Source: Rhytidiadelphus loreus
Lineage: Eukaryota > Streptophyta > Bryopsida > Hypnales > Hylocomiaceae
NCBI GenBank assembly: GCA_947034895.1
Contig: OX344761.1
Coordinates: forward strand, 73,903,839-73,967,838
Direction of reading: 5' to 3'
Length of the DNA stretch: 64,000 nt
The position numbers were made by a program, and so were the translations under genes. The notes below the pieces were generated by a model. That model saw nothing but the letters and a program-made list of their open reading frames with translations. It searched no databases and was not told the DNA's origin. Within the stretch, counting starts at the first letter, position 1; every line of letters starts with the position of its first letter. Below, piece by piece: positions 60,275 through 64,000 of this stretch.

Positions 60275-60885
60275 AACAAGGCGGGCATCCAAAAATGCAC
60301 CATTGACCCTAAATGTCATCTTCACTGTGTGTACATCTCCAAAATCAATTATGTACCTACGTGAAAGAAACTATTTTAGAATCAAACTTTGTTCATTCAT
60401 AACTTTTGCATATGATATCCAAATGTCGTGTTCATTGGTGTGTTGGAACCTCCTTTCACTTGCCAATAAGAAAATCAATGAAATTTGTCTAGTCTAATAA
60501 AAGTACTTAGACACAACAACAAAAAGTGGCGGTTTGGGGGGTTGCCCAATTGCCCCACCTTCCCTTAACTATTTAAAGGCAAAACAAGTAATAAGGTAGT
60601 ATGCTATTAAATGGCACCTAACCCTAAAGCGCCATCTAGAAGGTTTGTACATTTCAAATTTCAGTTATGTACCTATTTGGATGGAGCGCTTTCAGAAACA
60701 AACTTTGACCCTTAATAACTTTTGCATACAATATCCAAATGTAGCGTTCTTTGGTGCGTTGGAACCTCCTTTCACTTGCCAACATGAATATGTGAAAATT
60801 TTACCAGTTTCATAATAGCAACTAGACTCAGTAGTAAAAAGTGATAGTTTTGGGTGTACCCACCTTAAAAGCCGCCACATTCAAG
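60275..60885. repeat. Two family G repeat copies in tandem
   Basis: Copy 2 (about 60275-60560) and copy 3 (about 60605-60885) share 'acctcctttcacttgccaa', 'aacttttgcata.aatatcc', 'atgtacctattt' and 'aaaaagtg..ggttt.ggg'. Copy 1 is at 27775. Short frames at 60303 and 60692 are internal to the repeats. Confidence 0.65.
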
Positions 60886-63122
60886 CTCTTTGTTCAGGAA
60901 CGCTGTTTTGTGCCAGCCCGGCCTTCAATATCCATAGTCATGCAAGGTTGGAAATAGGGTAGAACTACCTATCATCCCCCGATTTGCAATTTGAATATCT
61001 TTGGGGCCAATTCCAATTGGGGCACATATTTTTCAGAGGTGTATGCTTGTTTCACGAATTAAATTCAAGTGGAATTATAATTTTCCAATTAAAACTGTAA
61101 TTTCTGTGAATTTTTGAAGTAGTCAGTCTAAAATTACAAAACTACCAATAGACTAGAGTAATAAAAACGTTCCCTAATGAACCCATAACCGCCCAAGTCA
61201 AGTACAAAAATATTCACCATTAATGGAGTGACACATTATCCCTCGCTCGTCATAAAAAATCAAATTTTTATCATAGAACGCTTTAATTTATGTTATAAGA
61301 AGAATGGATTTGGATGTTTTTTGGACAAAGTTAGGTGACGGAATTGGGCTGGTCTACTAACTGAATTGGGAAACTAATGGTAAAGGGTTGGTTTACTTTA
61401 TATGGAGTATAAGCTTATGACATTCGAACCATCTGGAACCTCCCAAGCTAGCAAGCTCTTGAAGATGATCTACTTCATTGGAAACGTGGAAAAAAAATAA
61501 TATGGTGAATGGTGTTGTCACGAGCAAATCTATGGCACTTCGTTTTCACCTCTAATTCTTCGCCTCTAAAACAAAAGAGCGAGAGGGTTGTGTGTTGATC
61601 CAATTCTAAGAATGTGTGGGTTGATAAAAATTCAAATCAACAGTCTTACTAACGAAGCAGGTACTTTGATCGATCTTAATATTGTTCAATATCAGTGGTA
61701 GGATGGTGTCTTTGGAAACAATAATTTGGTCACTTGCAATGCAATACAATATGTCTGTGTGAAACCTTCCTTTTTGTTGGTAGAGGTTCTACAATTTCTT
61801 TGTTTGTTAAATCTTTCGACGGCTTACAACTACAACTATAATTCTGCCTTCCATCTGCTTCTGTTTTGTTTTTTTCATCAACGGGAGTCTTGATGTATCG
61901 AGGAACTCCACACTTATAAACCGTTTGAAAAAATGAGACATACTCAACTTACTCCAAAGATCATATATAGAAAGGTTTCCATCTGTATTAATGATTTCTT
62001 TTGGCGAAATTCAAGGTCTCAAAATGTGTACATTCAAGTAAATGAAAGTTACGACTTTCAAGTGTTTCAATGGGGAATGATTTGAGTTGAAAATCAACAC
62101 CGTGGAGCCCTAAAATATAAGATTACTATAGATCTGAGATTTGAGGTGGGCGTCTGAACTGCTCTGTTTCCTTGTTGAGAGCCCTTTTGAAATGCATTGA
62201 TCTTGTGATGTGACGCCAAAGTATCGAATAAGACCATTTCCTGTGCAAAACTGCTGAATTCGTAGAAGAGTTCTTGGTCCATTATATTCCAACTCTAAAA
62301 AACCTCAATCATGAGGCTGTCGTGTATGTGAATTCTTGACCATATATACAAACAAACTCTGTGGTCTTGAATTCGAAACTCTTGAGGCTGTCAGTTTCAT
62401 TAAATTGGCAGAAACTCACGACCTTGGCAATTTTCAAGGCGGACACCTTGAACGCAAAATCTATACCAGACTGACCTAGTTTTCAAACCTTGGAGCAGTT
62501 CAAATTCGCATTCTGTAATCACAAGGAGCTGCTCTTACCAGTGCACCAATATAACGAATCTGACGTTCTTTATACATATTGTTGAGAGGCTCAAAAGCAT
62601 TATCAGAAATATTTGTTAATTCGTGATACTTGGTTAAGAACTCCCCCCACTGAATCTGTCTTTTTCGGCTCATCGAAATGTTTAGAAAGAGAAGCGAGAA
62701 TGATCATGGTTGGGATCCTCTTCTGACTAGCCAAGATTACTACTTCAACACCAGATCTAGAGTTGGTATTATGGATTGCATTTGTAGTCATTTTGTGAGC
62801 AGCTAGAAGTTATCACCACAGATTGATCAAAAAGCAACGTGGAGAGAGAATTTCGGCAGCACGTAATTAAGAGCTCAACTCCACAACTCACAAGTGGATT
62901 TTGATACAGAATTTCTTCTGGTAGCAACGGTAATATTGAAAATTATGCGGAATTTCAAGGTTTATTCATCAATCCTGCTAATTTTGACAGTGCAGTGAAT
63001 GCAGGATATGGAATTAAAGAATGTTGTTCTATCTGTACATGCTTTGCCTGCCACTCATAGCTTTCATTTCATTCTAGATATTGTTGGATGATTGTTTGCT
63101 GATCATGGAAGTTTTTTACAAG
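60886..63122. other. Mixed-composition region with unassigned short open frames
   Basis: Composition is less AT-rich from about 61500. Several short frames look somewhat protein-like: minus 62094-62282, minus 62500-62673, and plus about 62327-62479. They cannot be linked into a consistent splice model on one strand, and no family is recognised. A decayed gene is possible. Confidence 0.35.
62500..62673 (-). other. Unidentified 57-codon ORF, possible exon
   Basis: Starts MSRKRQIQWGEFLTKYHELT and continues NISDNAFEPLNNMYKERQIR, then YIGALVRAAPCDYRM. A plausible donor (GCACTG|GTAAGAGC) follows IGAL. The charged, helix-like composition differs from the surrounding spacer frames. I do not recognise the family and see no firm partner exon. 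Confidence 0.25.
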
Positions 63123-63124
63123 TA

Positions 63125-63349
63125 TGGTCAATTTCGTTAAAATGGCGGTATTCTGCATGCCATTTTAATGGAATATCTTCTACAAATGGAGAATAAGTGT
63201 GTCACGATAGGGTCATACATGTGCCAATTTTATGCCTAGCACATTCAAATCACTCCTAGTTCACGCATTTCCACTCCTCTCGGACAATCTTTCCATTGTT
63301 TTCATTCTTTTAGTGGTTTCATTTTGTGCCATTTTAACGAAATTGACCA
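63125..63349. mobile_element. Mariner-type MITE with perfect terminal repeats and TA flanks
   Basis: The 225-bp element starts TGGTCAATTTCGTTAAAATG and ends with the perfect complement, flanked by TA at 63123-63124 and 63350-63351. Identity of the arms over 22 bp suggests a fairly recent insertion. No internal ORF of its own. Confidence 0.85.
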
Positions 63350-63351
63350 TA

Positions 63352-64000
63352 AGTTTAAACTTCTGAGTGCCTTCGGAGCAACTTCTGGCGGCAAGCAGGA
63401 GCACACGTGCATACAACAACAAAGTCGCGTTTTAACAAAATCATCACGGAATTTCATTCCCAACTCCTTCGTTTGTTTTAAAGTACAGGGGCTGACAACA
63501 AACACAAATGATCAAATTTGTCAAATTGGTAACACGTTCAGATCGCCCCAACGTTGCCCACATTCAAGTGCCCCCCTCAGCACCAGGGATCTCAGAACTG
63601 GATAAATTGCGCCAGAATTCTACCTTTTCAACCTGTTCGCTAAAAGTACATTGCAGAAATGAACACCTGGAAAACATTTTGAGCAGAAATCTACAAAAGC
63701 AAGGACATCCATTCGCTGTTGTTCGAATTCATCCAGTTGCGAGGGAGCAGGAAGTTTACGAATTTTTTTTCATTCGTTCGCCGCCTTGCAGCCTGCACCG
63801 TCGATCTGGGAGTCGGGCGGCGCAATCCGAGGGTGCTGGTTCGCAAGGGTAGGGTTTGAGTACCTGCACAAGGGGAGGGGGGTTAGCATCTTCTTCTCCA
63901 GAAGTTGTTTTAGTTTAGCGCTTACCTTGTTTAGGTTTTTCCATTAGTGACTCACTCTCTGACGGAGATTAGTGAGTATCAGAGTTTCAGTGTTTCCGCC
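63352..64000 (+). other. GC-richer right edge, possible leader of a gene beyond the window
   Basis: Composition shifts from about 63550 to a more GC-rich, purine/pyrimidine-patterned sequence like the leaders of the DCTPP1-like and SEC23-like genes. It includes CAAGGGTAGGGTTTGAG at about 63844-63860. The plus frame 63508-63852 (114 codons) has no recognised domain. No start codon leading into a known protein is visible before the window ends. Confidence 0.3.

Overview
This is a nuclear window from a land plant. The support is: three spliced genes with GT-AG introns and plant-type protein relatives, plant telo-box motifs (AAACCCTAA) in one promoter, and typical plant non-autonomous DNA transposons (CACTA-type ends CACTACAAG, Stowaway ends CTCCCTCCGTCCC with TA target sites, one hAT-like element with an 8-bp target duplication). 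Short introns inside genes separated by very AT-rich, MITE-filled spacers would suit a bryophyte or another seedless lineage, but I cannot name the species from the sequence.

Layout. 1-5.3 kb: AT-rich spacer with transposon relics. 5.3-11.7 kb (minus strand): a complete 13-exon gene for WDR3/UTP12, a tandem WD40 protein of the U3 snoRNP/SSU processome (936 residues by my splice model). 11.7-13.6 kb: shared upstream region between divergent genes. 13.6-19.3 kb (plus strand): a complete 10-exon gene for an atypical SEC23-like COPII coat protein (908 residues). 19.3-37.4 kb: gene-poor, with several TTAA-flanked elements, one CACTA-type MITE and other inverted-repeat elements. 38.8-40.1 kb (plus strand): a two-exon gene for a MazG-fold dCTP pyrophosphatase (DCTPP1-like, 181 residues), with minisatellite-like repeats in its intron and downstream. 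40.7-64 kb: gene-poor. It holds a 46-bp tandem array split by a transposon, several nested MITEs, a 220-bp foldback, and a GC-richer right edge that may be the leader of a gene beyond the window.

The three genes are housekeeping genes from unrelated pathways (ribosome assembly, ER-to-Golgi transport, nucleotide-pool sanitation). Nothing suggests that they act together.

The most informative part is the mobile-element archaeology. Three independent nested insertions (35.4 kb, 46.7 kb, 52.7 kb) reconstruct clean pre-insertion sites. They show that families starting CCCCTAAAG, CCCCAAAATG or similar duplicate the tetranucleotide TTAA on insertion. That is the target of piggyBac-type transposases, which are not typical of plants. 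All five CACTACAAG-ended MITEs carry perfect 3-bp target duplications. No transposase gene is present, so every element here is non-autonomous.
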